NCBI GenBank assembly: GCA_030549495.1
Contig: JAUIRK010000509.1
Location: forward strand, 928,501-992,500
Length of the DNA: 64,000 nucleotides
Direction of reading: 5' to 3'
From: Nectonema munidae
Lineage: Eukaryota > Nematomorpha > Nectonematoida > Nectonematidae
Shown here: positions 46,679 to 59,347 of the stretch, in pieces
How the letters are laid out: the number at the start of each line of letters is the position of its first letter
How positions within the stretch are numbered: position 1 is the first letter of the stretch
The notes under the pieces: model-generated
The model's database searches: none
Seen by the model: the letters and a program-made list of their open reading frames with translations, nothing else
Told to the model about the DNA's origin: nothing
Position numbers and translations under genes: made by a program

Positions 46679-47430
46679 TCATCATCATCCATTTGGCCTT
46701 CTAGGCCTGGTTCTTGTTTCCAAAGAGTCGGGGTCAACCAGTTTCCTGCAACAACTACGCCATTTCATTCTTTCTTTAGCAGCACTTCGCACAAGCTTTC
46801 TTTTTTCCATATCGCGGTGAATCACTTCATTCCATGCTTTCTTTGGTCTTCCCTTCTTCATCTTTCCATCAATCAATTCATCTTTTATCTTCTTTACAGC
46901 GTTCCCTTCGGACATCCTTTCGACATGACCAAACCAACGTAATCTATTCTCTTCTAAATGCACTTCTATATCCTCAATTCCAATTTTCTTTCTCAACGCA
47001 TCGTTGGCAATCCTATCTTTCAGCGTCTTAATCGTAATCATTCTCATCTCAGTTGTTTGTAGCCTTCTCGTGTCAGCCTTCTTCATCACCCAGCATTCAG
47101 AAGCGTAACAAATCGTACTTCTAACGCAAACTTTATACAGTCTTGCTTTTAGTTCGTGAGATAAAAAATTTCCACACAGTAAGCCGGATAGTTCCTTGGA
47201 CTTTTTCCAGCCCAGGCGTATTCGCGCTTTTACGCTACTAGAAACATCACTGTTGCAATTGATCATATCGCCCAAACATCGAACGTATCATCTCCTAATT
47301 TGACTTTTTCAACAAGAGTACTTACGCTGTCTCCATTTTGCACTTTCTACAAACAAAGCCACTCACTGCAGAAAGAGAGCCCTTTATAGAGGAACATCTT
47401 TTGTGAACCTTTTGCTATTACGCTTTAAGA
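46679..47430 (-). mobile_element. RTE-like LINE, 5'-truncated, with 16-bp target duplication
   Basis: Target duplication GGTTAGGTATGAATCA at 46663-46678 and 47431-47446. A minus-strand frame of about 196 codons (47275-46685) reads GLLCGNFLSHELKARLYK, TICYASECWVMKKADTRRLQ, ENRLRWFGHVERM and KMKKGRPKKAWNEVIHRDM. This is the typical LINE C-terminal region with RLRWFGHVxRM and GRPxxxW. Upstream, in another frame, VEKVKLGDDTFDVW belongs to the same protein. The 3' end is a short GAT repeat, as in RTE-type LINEs. It lacks the catalytic domains and is a truncated insertion, probably younger than the LINE it sits in. Confidence 0.88.
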
Positions 47431-47446
47431 GGTTAGGTATGAATCA

Positions 47447-48290
47447 AAGAAAAAAATTGAAGGCGGCGAGAATCCTAGAAATTTAAGCTTTCTAAGTGAG
47501 ATTGTGTGTGAGATTGAATCAAACGCTTTTGAGAGGTCTAGAAAGAGAGAGAGAGATTACTTCCTTTTTAGATTCTAAAGAATTCTTGATATTATGTATA
47601 AAATAAGTTTGTAAGTATCCAGTAGAGAAAGAAGAACGAAATCCAAATTTGAAATAAGACTATTAATAACTAGATAACTGTAAATTTGAGCTTGCAATAA
47701 TTTTTTCAAAAACTTTAGAGACGCTGCTTATAATAGCAATAGGCCTAAAGTTAGTTAGTTTTCGATTGTAACCTTTCTTTGGAGTAGGCACAATTTTGGT
47801 AAGTTTCAATTCATTAGGAAAGACAGTTTGAGTTGAACAGGCTTTGAAAATTAGCATAAGAGATGGCGACATATAATTAGATATGATTTTCCGATCGTGT
47901 GGAGGAATGCCAAAATAGTCAGCATATTTGGAGTCTTTTAAGCTTGAAAAGGCTACTTAAAACGTCTGTAATGCGAATTTTTCTGAAATGGAAATTACTT
48001 CTAGAAGTGAATTAAAATTTTCCGAAAGTATTAGTAAAAGGCTTCGTACTAAAATTCTTTTCGAAGTAGTCGTAAAAATATTGCATAGTGCACTTGGTTG
48101 ACTTACTATTTTGTTGTCTATCTCAAGCGATACCGGAGTGTCAGAACTATTTTCAAGACATTAGTTTATGAATTTTCAGGTAGCTTTTCAAGTAGTTCGG
48201 ACTTTTTTCAAATTTTAAATTAAGAAACTTCTTCAAGTATATACTTAACTTCATTTCTAAGAGAATTATATTTATACTTCAAAGAGAAAT
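47447..48290 (-). mobile_element. Older LINE relic, reverse transcriptase part
   Basis: The minus strand reads TKIVPTPKKGYNRKLTNFRP then IAIISSVSKVFEKIIA, and further on LFLDLSKAFDSISHTISLRK and LKFLGFSPPS, classic LINE reverse transcriptase blocks of the jockey/CR1 group. Bounded on one side by the RTE-like insertion and on the other by the pogo/Tigger insertion. Several stops and frame changes. Confidence 0.82.
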
Positions 48291-48292
48291 TA

Positions 48293-50086
48293 CCGTAAAG
48301 TTCGGCTTATAAGCTCCCTCGGCGTATAAGACCTCCCTAAATAACACAAAGTAAAAAACTGAATTATACTTATTTTCGTCGTATAAGACCATGTAACAAA
48401 AATACAAAAATTAAAAAAACTACTAATATCTTTTTAATTTACAAAAATATTGCGTATATTTAAAAAAAAATATTGAAAAAATTAACTCGCAACAAAACAT
48501 TTTAAAAACAATATTTATTAAATTTAAAAAACACCACTCATCACAGACTATCTTCTGAATCTGTTTTGTTTAATTGATCAATAAATTCTTCAACTTCAGT
48601 TAAGAAATCGTCATATGGATCTTCATCATCAGACACTCTTATCTCAGTTTCCCGGTCTTCATTTTCCCAAATGATTGTATCTTCAGTGCCATCCATTGCA
48701 TTAGAAATACAACATTTTTTAAAAGAATATTCATCAATTGAAGGCTTTAAATCATTCCATGCTTTGTCAACAAATTCACAAAGGGTATAGAGTGAAGGAG
48801 GACGCATATTTCCATTTTTTGTGAAAGATTTTTCAGAACTAGTAAACTAATCATTCCACTGATTAGAGATGGTTTATTTAGAGATACGTCTAAAGGTTGC
48901 AAAAGATAAGTCAATCTGGAAGGAATAACTGCTAAGTCAGATTTGTTTGTCAGCAGTTTTTTTAAACTTCGGCATACAAATGAGGTTTAAACATATCCCA
49001 TACTAATAAACTACGAGAATTATTAAAAGAGTTGGGTCTTTTCATCCAAACATTTTGAATCCACAATCTGACTCCTTCTTCCATCCATCCTTTAGCATTT
49101 ACATGAACAAAAACTCCTTTGGGAAACATAATTTTTGGCATCAATTTTTGCTTAAAAATAACTATATAACTAAGCTAATAATTTTAGCTTAACAAGCTAA
49201 AACCACAGTAAAACGTATTTTTTTGTGACCTGTCGTTTTTAAAAGAATAGTTTTTCCCCTTTTAAAGATACAATTCGATTTCCAACCATATCAAAATAGA
49301 TCGGTGTTTCGTCCATATTTCCAATATTTGAAAGTGGATAGTTTTATTCTTTGCGTTTATTTATTATAAATTTTTGAAAGTTTAAAACTTTATTTTCCAG
49401 TTCTTGCGGTAGTTTTTGTGAAATTTTAGTTTGACGTCTAATACAAAGTCATTTCTCTTCATAAATCTATAGCACCATGAATTGGTAGCTTAAAATTTTT
49501 TGCTATGTCTTGATTTAATTTTGCCCATTGAAGAGCAAAAATGCGAATTTGATTTTGAGTTACCACATAACCATTTTGACGCTTCTCATATTCGAAACAT
49601 TTTCCTCCAAGATGGGCCAACGTGCTTTTCCACTTCTCATTGCGCATTTTTTACGTGGTAAAAAGGTAATAAAATATTTTCTTTACTTTTCCAATCTCTT
49701 ACCATTTTAGTAGTAATATTGAATTTTCTTGGCGTAGCATGAATGGAGTTTTCCATAGAAAATTCAATCACTTAAAGTAACCTGTTTCATAAGATCTTCT
49801 TTGAGAGAAAACCATTTTAATAAAATATTGCTTAAGCTTGAGTAAAAAAACTAGGATAAAAAAATTATGTAAAATATTTTATATACAAAAAATATTACAA
49901 AAGTTTCTAAAAAAAAATGTTATTAATAAAAAATATTAAGGATAATTTCAAGCCGTACTAATTAAAAAAAAATTTTTTTTATAATTTTTTAAACTAAAAT
50001 TTTTTACTTTGGCGTATAAGACCCTCTCCTAATTTTATGACTGATATTTAGCTATGAAAAGGGGTCTTATACGCCTAACTTTACGG
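48293..50086 (-). mobile_element. pogo/Tigger transposon (1,794 bp), complete ends, few breaks
   Basis: Terminal repeats start CCGTAAAGTTCGGCTTATA (left) and, complemented, CCGTAAAGTTAGGCGTATAA (right), each flanked by TA (48291-48292, 50087-50088). GCGTATAAGACC is repeated inside each end. The transposase on the minus strand shows CFEYEKRQNGYVVTQNQIRI, RFMKRNDFVLRRQTKISQKL, NMDETPIYFDMVGNRIVSLK (first Asp), MFPKGVFVHVNAKGWMEEGV, SRSLLVWDMFKPHLYAEV (second Asp) and an acidic tail (VSDDEDPYDDFLTEVEEFID). The parts lie in at least three frames, so it is not functional, but it is the best kept DNA transposon here. Inserted in the LINE relic. Confidence 0.9.
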
Positions 50087-50088
50087 TA

Positions 50089-51250
50089 GTTTTGTTTTCT
50101 TCCATGCATGAAATAGTTCATATTTCTTTCTTTTTTTATCATTTTAAGAAGTTAATCTGTAAGCCATGGATGCTTTTTTTTTAATATTTTTTATTCGGAA
50201 AATATCTAAAGCTAAATTTGTATCTTCCGCGTAATCATTTGATGAAGGGAACGAATGATAAGAACTATTGACTCTCATTGAAATACGTTATACTTTTTTT
50301 AGGCTGGGGGAATTCATTGTGATCTATACCTAACAGAATAGGGTAGTGGTCAGAAACAACAGAATTAATAATACAACCTTGATGCGAAAGTTTGTTAGAA
50401 GGAATTTATCTAGAAGCGTTTATAGACGGAATAAATGACTGGGATAAGAGTAAGAATAAAAATAAGGAAATGATATTTTTGTTGTTACAATCAAGCAGGT
50501 TATAGTTGAAGTCTCGCAATAAATAATATGTTGATGCAATCGTTAGATAGTTGGCTCAAAAATACTTCAAATGAATTATTAAATGAGGTCATATCGTAAA
50601 GATTGCTTGCTGGCAAACGATAAAAGTCGTGTAAACGAAAGAAACAATTCCCAATCAATAATTCAAAATTCCTAGAGGTCAGACATATTGAACCAGAGGA
50701 ACGAAATCGAATTAGTGAAGAAAGCTAAACCACCGTGCTTTGATATCAGCTTATTTGAAAAAAAACAAAATGGTAAGAAAGTAAAATGTAATCGCTGAAT
50801 TGATTTTCACCAATCAAATCTGATTATTAACTAACACTCTTCAAACTCTGAAAATTTGGCATTTAGTGATTGAATATTAAATTAGACTGATAAAAGCTAA
50901 TTTATGAGAATAATTGATTGATTGAATTATATTCGTCAAAAATGAACGAAGGCTTCAAATCCACATTGAATTTATCGAACTCTTGGTGTAGTGAAGAGTC
51001 AGAATTAGATTCCAAAAAATCACATTCATAGATAGTACAACTTTTAACATGATTTAATTCCTTTTGAATGAACCTACACTTTTGACTCATATCGGAGGGA
51101 TTATAATCTAGAAACTTAGCGTCAAAACAATTTATACATATTAAATCACTGGAGGCTTTTTTTAGAGCAATTGATACTTTTATGAGCCAAGAACTTACAT
51201 TGCGTGTTACTTTTACAGTTAGAAGTGGTGTGTCCTATTACAACAGTTGA
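50089..51250 (-). mobile_element. Older LINE relic, endonuclease part
   Basis: The minus strand reads, in order, CRFIQKELNHVKSCTIYECD, HGGLAFFTNSISFLWF, LRDFNYNLLDCNN (compare LxGDFNxNLL), VVSDHYPILLGIDHNEFP (compare SDHxPI) and ELFHAWKKTK. This is the order of a LINE AP-endonuclease leading into the reverse transcriptase that resumes at 48290. The many frame changes suggest an old insertion. Confidence 0.75.
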
Positions 51251-53687
<2,437 letters not shown>

Positions 53688-53743
53688 GTCCGTGTGTAGT
53701 AAGGTTATAACGAGAGTTTTTATACTAATAAATGTTTCAGAAT

Positions 53744-55430
53744 ATGAATGTGAATGAAGCCATATCATTTTTGACTGATAGTGAATTTTCTTCTGCTCAA
53801 ATTTAATTTGTCCTCCAGAAAATTCATACATAAGCGATGTTGACAGTGGTGATGAAGATTATGAACTTTCAATCGACAACCTTTCGGGAAAACAATTGAA
53901 TGCTAGTGCAAGTTTGGTTTTAAATAATATCGATGGTTCGAAGGAGTTATGCGGCGATGAAGATGATACTATGATAGATAAAAGAACTCCAGACTCAAGA
54001 AAATGGAAAAAAATTGACAAAAAAGTATATTGTGTAATAACGTTCCCGCATTCAAGCCCTCTAGATGATATAAACTCTTTTCCCAGTAAAATATTTTGAG
54101 CTTTTTTGATGATGAAATTATGGAATTTATTCTACAACAGACAATCTTGTATGCTAAAAGGGATAAGGGGGATTTAAATTTTAGTATGGATAAATCTGAG
54201 TTGAAGCTTTTTTAAGTGTTCTTATGATAAGGGTTACAGCCCAGTTTGCAGAACTAGAATGTTTTGGGAGCAAAAAGACGATATACATAACATAGCGATA
54301 GCTAAAGCATTTAGTCGTATTCGCTTTGAGAAAATTCTTAGCTATATTCATTTAGCTGATAACCAGTGCCTAGAATGCGGTAATAAGTTGGCAAAAATAA
54401 AGCCTTTTATGACAAAATAAACCTTCGTTTTTTACGTTATATGCCTGAATCGAAAAATATTAGTATTGATGAATCCATGATTGAATATTACGGCAAGCTC
54501 CTTCTAAACAATTTATGAAAGGAAAGCCTATTAGATTCGGGTATAAGACGTGGACAATGTGCACTTCAGATGGCTACATTATTTCTATTTCACCATATGC
54601 GGGTAAATCTGAAGTATATAACAAAGAATTAGGAATAGGAGGTAGTGTGGTAATGAAATTCGCTAATCTTTTACCACAAAGTAATTACCACCTGATAATG
54701 GATAATTACTTCTGCTCCTTGCATTTGTTCGAACTTCTAAGAAAGAAGGGATTTCACGCCACAGGTGTAATAAGAAGTGATAGGTTGCAGAAATGTCCAA
54801 TTCTTAATAAAAAATGCTTACTTAAAAAAAAGAGGTAATTTTGATTATCGCTATGACGCAAGTTCTAAAATAATTGTTATAACCTGGAGGGATAATAACG
54901 TAGTGAATCTTGCATCCACCTGCCTAGGAGTAAAGCCAATAAAAAAATTAAAAGATGGTGCTCTTCAACAAAAAAAATTATATACATACAACAACCAAAT
55001 GGTATAGCAGAATATAACAAATTGATGGGTGGAGTGGACAGATCAAATCAAAATGTTACACAATACCAAATGAGCATACGTTTAAAGAAGTGGTGGTGGC
55101 CTTTCTTCCGATTTTTATTTCACGCATCGCTACAAAATTCTTGGTTTTTGTACAAAAAAGTTGTCTGTATAAAGATAAACCTCTGGATCAACTTGGGTTC
55201 ATACGTGAAATTGTTAACACATATCTTCTGCAAAATTCTGCAAACAAAATTCAAATTCCTTTTTTACAAATAAAGTTAGCAATGACATTAGACTTGATCA
55301 AAAAGACCATGACTTGGCAATCTTCCTACTCAAAAAATATGTGTGTTTTGTAAAAAGGTACTAAAAAAGATGCACCAAGTGTAACGTGGCTCTACATATG
55401 CATTGCTTCACAGCTTTTCATTCAAAATAA
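53744..55430 (+). mobile_element. piggyBac (PGBD-type) transposase relic, near full length
   Basis: Begins MNVNEAISFLTDSEFSSAQ at 53744 after TTTCAG. It then reads SYISDVDSGDEDYELSIDNL (acidic N-terminus), RMFWEQKDDIHNIAIAKAFS, SIDESMIEYYG (first Asp, near 54466), KGKPIRFGYKTWTMCTSDG, YHLIMDNYFCSLHLFELLRK (second Asp, near 54700), HATGVIRSDRLQKCP, LMGGVDRSNQNVTQYQMSIR (third Asp, near 55037) and a C-terminal Cys/His-rich end CTKCNVALHMHCFTAFH. About half a dozen frame changes or stops. Stop at 55428-55430 overlaps AATAAA. Terminal repeats with TTAA were not found. Confidence 0.88.
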
Positions 55431-55689
55431 AGTTTTTTAATAAATTTGTTGAATCTTTTTCATCTTGTTTCTTGCTACAATAAAAAAATAGACACTCTTC
55501 TTTTTTTCAAACTGACAATACTCCATCTTTAGTTTTAAGGTTCGGAGGTTGGTATTTGCTCTCTTCATTATTTCCAATCTCAGCTTTCAGTTTCACTGAG
55601 TCCACTTTTTCAGGTTCATAAACATGTGTATATTTTACTTTTTTAAGTTTCCCCTTGAGTTTCTTTTCAATTTACTTTTATATATTATA

Positions 55690-55722
55690 TATGGAGCACA
55701 TCATCAATAAAATGATATGCTC
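55690..55722. repeat. Short hairpin
   Basis: GGAGCACATCAT and ATGATATGCTCC face each other around CAATAAA, with one mismatch in the stem. It lies in otherwise empty AT-rich DNA 260 bases downstream of the piggyBac relic. Function unknown; it could belong to that element's 3' end. Confidence 0.45.
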
Positions 55723-56514
55723 CCTTTAACGACAATATAACTTTTTGGTTATGATTTATTTTTTTGCTCTAAAAAATTATATATACGTTCTAGAATGTTA
55801 TGAATAGTGTAATTGAGTTCTGTTTACATAAAACTATCATAAATTAGGCTCAAAACTCATATGCTAGAGGTTGGTCATTAATGGGTGAATGAGTAGGCAC
55901 CTCATTTTTCAATTCTTAAAAAGTTTATCGCTTAACTTAACGCTTAGATTTTAAAATTACTTTATTAATTTTAAAATATTTTTGAGGCCTTATAATTTCA
56001 CTTTCTTCAGAATATAAAAATTTTGTCCTTTCAAAAATTTCGCCCATTGTGATTTTTGTTGATCTGCTATTTTAAACTTCAAATCAAAAGTATAAAAGAA
56101 TGGGTTAATTTCTTGTGCACACCTCCAGACCATTTAACTTCTTTATTGTACAGTTCCATTTTCTCCCTCACTTTCGTAGCATTTACAACTTTATCATGTC
56201 AAATATGAAAATTGGCTTCATATTTCTTTTATAAAAAGTCAATAAAGACATTTCAGGAACTACTTTTTATCTAACTTATATAGTAAATGGATGCAATGGC
56301 CATGCATTTTAGCCTCCTTGCATCCGCGCAAGAAGGAAAAATTATGCCCCTTATGCATTGTGCAAACGAAACCCAACTCACACAAAAATGGACTCTCACC
56401 GCCCCTAATATGAAACCTAGAATCAACCCACTAATCAACAATCAGTTCAAAAGAAAAAAAAGTTCTATATACGAAGACACTTTACCCGCCCCCTCAAAAC
56501 TATAGCAGATTTTC

Positions 56515-57112
56515 TTAAACTCCGGTTATACCGAAATTTCATTGTAACGATGGAAATTTTATTTTTAGCTATATTTTTTCTTATAGTTATATAAGAAAAA
56601 AAAAGTTTTAGCTATATATTTTTGTTAGTTATATTAGTGGGAAAAGTAAATGCAAAATTTCTCAGACTTTTATGAAGTGGAGGAACATATGGAAGATTAA
56701 AAGTGAATCTTCCTGATGCAATTTTTTTGAGATCAGCTTGGTTTTCAGTAATAAATGAAAAAATGAAAAAAGCGATGAAGAAGATCATGAAAGTCTAGTG
56801 ATGAAGGATTAAGGCAATTTAAGACTAGGTTAAGAGTTTAAACTAGTTGTTAAAATTAAAACGTTTGAACTCGTTACAATAACTGATTGATATAATCATC
56901 TTGTTGGCTCTGGTGTCAAGAATCATCATTTTGATTATTTTCAAAATTAAAAATTTTTTTTATGTTCTTTTACAACCAAGAAAATTATTTAGATGAATGT
57001 GACGAGCAGAAAAGTTCGCTAAAATTGGAGCAAAAAAAGAATAAATTACATATCATATTCTGGTTTTAACGAAAGGTCGTTGGAAATTCGTTATATTCCG
57101 TTTTGACTTGTC
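56515..57112. mobile_element. Tigger/pogo-type MITE (about 600 bp), old
   Basis: The left end includes CGGTTATACCGAAATTTC. The right end, complemented, includes AAAACGGAATATAACGAATTTCC. The arms agree loosely in the pogo style. The centre is AT-rich with an acidic codon stretch like a Tigger C-terminus (near 56770). No TA duplication confirmed. Confidence 0.4.
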
Positions 57113-57607
57113 CAAAACAACATTTTACTAGTATTCCAGTTAAAACATGATTACAATTATATGTAGTCAAATCAAATGAAATAATAGCAATGTCTCTATA
57201 ATCGCTGTTTTATGTCTTTTAGTGCAGTCTAAAAATTTATTTTTCTTTTTTTCACGTCATTTAATTGATGTAATGTTTTTTGTCAAAGAGTCAGTAGTTG
57301 CTTTAATAACCTAATTCATTCTCTAAATCTCTTCGTGGAACGAGATCGTCTTTTCTATCTTAGTTAAATGTAAATTCATCCATCTACTGACAAAATTAAT
57401 CTTTATGGATTTATTTGCAATAAATGTTGACCTCCATATTACTATTTTGCGCGGAACAATACCAAGTTCTACCATTGATGATTAAAATACTTACTATTGA
57501 TCAATTTTAATATTCACTTTCTGATTTAATCACTTTTTACTAATCGCCTTTTTCCAAATATTCTGATTTTTTCATTTCTTAATTCCCAAAATATGATTCC
57601 ATTTCAG

Positions 57608-58073
57608 AGTTTAGTGTATGGAAATTGTGTTGTGAAACATTCATACGACATTCAGAAGGATAGCTGTTTGCACGAATTTAATACTCTCAGTACTTGCTTC
57701 CAAAAACATGTAAGTTTCTCTTCATTCTTTCATTCTCTTAAAATGTTCCTTCTCCTACGAATTTTACTGAGAGGGATTGAAGTCGTAAAGATAAAAATGT
57801 TTTAAATTAAAGCCCAGCCTAAATCTCGTTCTGCTTTGAATCTTACATTTTTAAAACATTCTCATTTTATAGACAATAATGAACATTAAGAACATATTCA
57901 ATAGTTTCTTACTTCTGGTTTATATATTTGAAGATATAGTCCAATTTCTTGAGCATAACTGCGCATATTGTTGCTTGGTAAGGGTAAAGTTGCCTTGATG
58001 TGTTTTCTTTCCAGAAGAGACAGTTTGTACTGCTTTATCAAAGAACAGTAAAGTTACAATGATAAAGAAGAAA
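57608..58073 (+). CDS. NDUFAF8: NDUFAF8-like CX9C mitochondrial protein, last two exons
   Basis: Exon 57608-57712 (acceptor CCATTTCAG, strong donor GTAAGT) reads SLVYGNCVVKHSYDIQKDSC and LHEFNTLSTCFQKH. The last exon, from 58017 after TTTCTTTCCAG, adds 15 residues (KRQFVLLYQRTVKLQ) and a TGA. The order YGxCV, KDxC, then C-x9-C with EFxxL and CF matches NDUFAF8, a small twin-Cys protein needed for complex I assembly together with NDUFAF5 in the mitochondrion. An ATG just before the exon (57593) would give MIPFQSLVYG, but the acceptor suggests an N-terminal exon upstream that I could not locate. Alternative: another CHCH-family protein. AATAAA candidates follow at about 58287 and in the next 150 bases. 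Confidence 0.55.
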
Positions 58074-59347
58074 GATTTCAAAGTCCAGCGATCCCAAAAT
58101 CAACGCCACCTACTCACGCTAAGGGTTAACAAGTCAAGCCTAATCTGGCTGGCAAAGACTCCACCTAGAAAACAAATTTTTGGCTTCAAAATTTTTCTCT
58201 TAAAAACGAGGGTTGCGGAATCAGAAGCAAGGAGGACTCTCACTTTCGGATTCGACTTAACAACGGTCACTCGATATGTTTACAAAAAAAATAAACTAAT
58301 TTTATTATTTAAAATACGTAAAAAAAATTGTTTTTTTATATTTAAAAAACTCAATTATAAAAACTTTCTTTATAAGTTATAAATAAGAAATAAATTAAAT
58401 ATGAAGTTTTGAATAACTTTCATCTGGAAGTCGCAATTGAGAAAAATCTTTAAAATGCAAATAAAATAAATTGAGCATGTGTTGAAGGGTCTTTATCACG
58501 ATCATGCAGTCCACTTTTTCTTCATATTGATTTGTTTTATAAATGGTTTCTAATTTTTTTGTACATAGAATTGATGTATCTACAGTTTATATGTTCATAG
58601 TTTATTTATTCATGTTAAATTTCACGTTTTTGTAAATCTAAAATATTAACGCCTATTTTCTTTCATTACCACTTTGCATTTATAAAAAAAGAAAAACGTA
58701 TTGCTTTTATGGTTATATTGACAAGTTCTATCAGTTTTGATTCACAACTAAGATTCATTTTGTAAAAAATGTATAAAACCTTTTGGATGGAAAACTTTAT
58801 AATACTTATAAAGATGTTTTTACTGGTTCTCTCAACTTTGATTGATGTCTTAAGGAAGTTGGGAATAATTTTGTGAAAAATAAATAATACAAACAATTCA
58901 GTGTGCCTGTAAATGGTAGTCAACCTGTTTGATATTTCTTGAAAGGTACTTATAATTTTCATAAGTAACACCCATTCGAGTTTCTGTGGTTTGAGAACCA
59001 GTCTGATGTCCCAAGAAATGAAAATCATCTGATAAAACTATATTACTATTAGTCTTCAAAATTCCTGGTCCATATAGGTTAAGAAAATTGGTATTTAATG
59101 TTGACATGCATGCAGCTATACTTTTTGAGGAGTAAATAAAAAAAAATTCTTAAAAAAAGGTGCCTTTATCCTCTAATTTTGTCGATCATTAAGCTTGGTA
59201 ACCTTGGAATGGAAGTTATTCATTTTTTGGGAACGGTAAAAAGTTATTTTTGTTTTAGATGAAAGATTTGTCGTCGTTATCAAGAAAGAAATAAGTAAAA
59301 GTCTTCAACTTTCTCAACTTCACTTCCTCTTCAAAGAATTCGTTGCC
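58074..59347. other. Intergenic region before UTP6
   Basis: AT-rich. The minus-strand frames at 58666-59107 include FHFLGHQTGSQTTETRMGVT, which I do not recognise. The last 90 bases before the UTP6 start are pyrimidine-rich (CTTCAACTTTCTCAAC) and would be its 5' untranslated region. Confidence 0.45.

Noticed and set aside
58666-59107. Minus-strand frames resembling a recombinase C-terminus (LGHQTG)
   Set aside because: A single GHxTG-like word in AT-rich sequence is too little; no catalytic Arg or Tyr context was seen.
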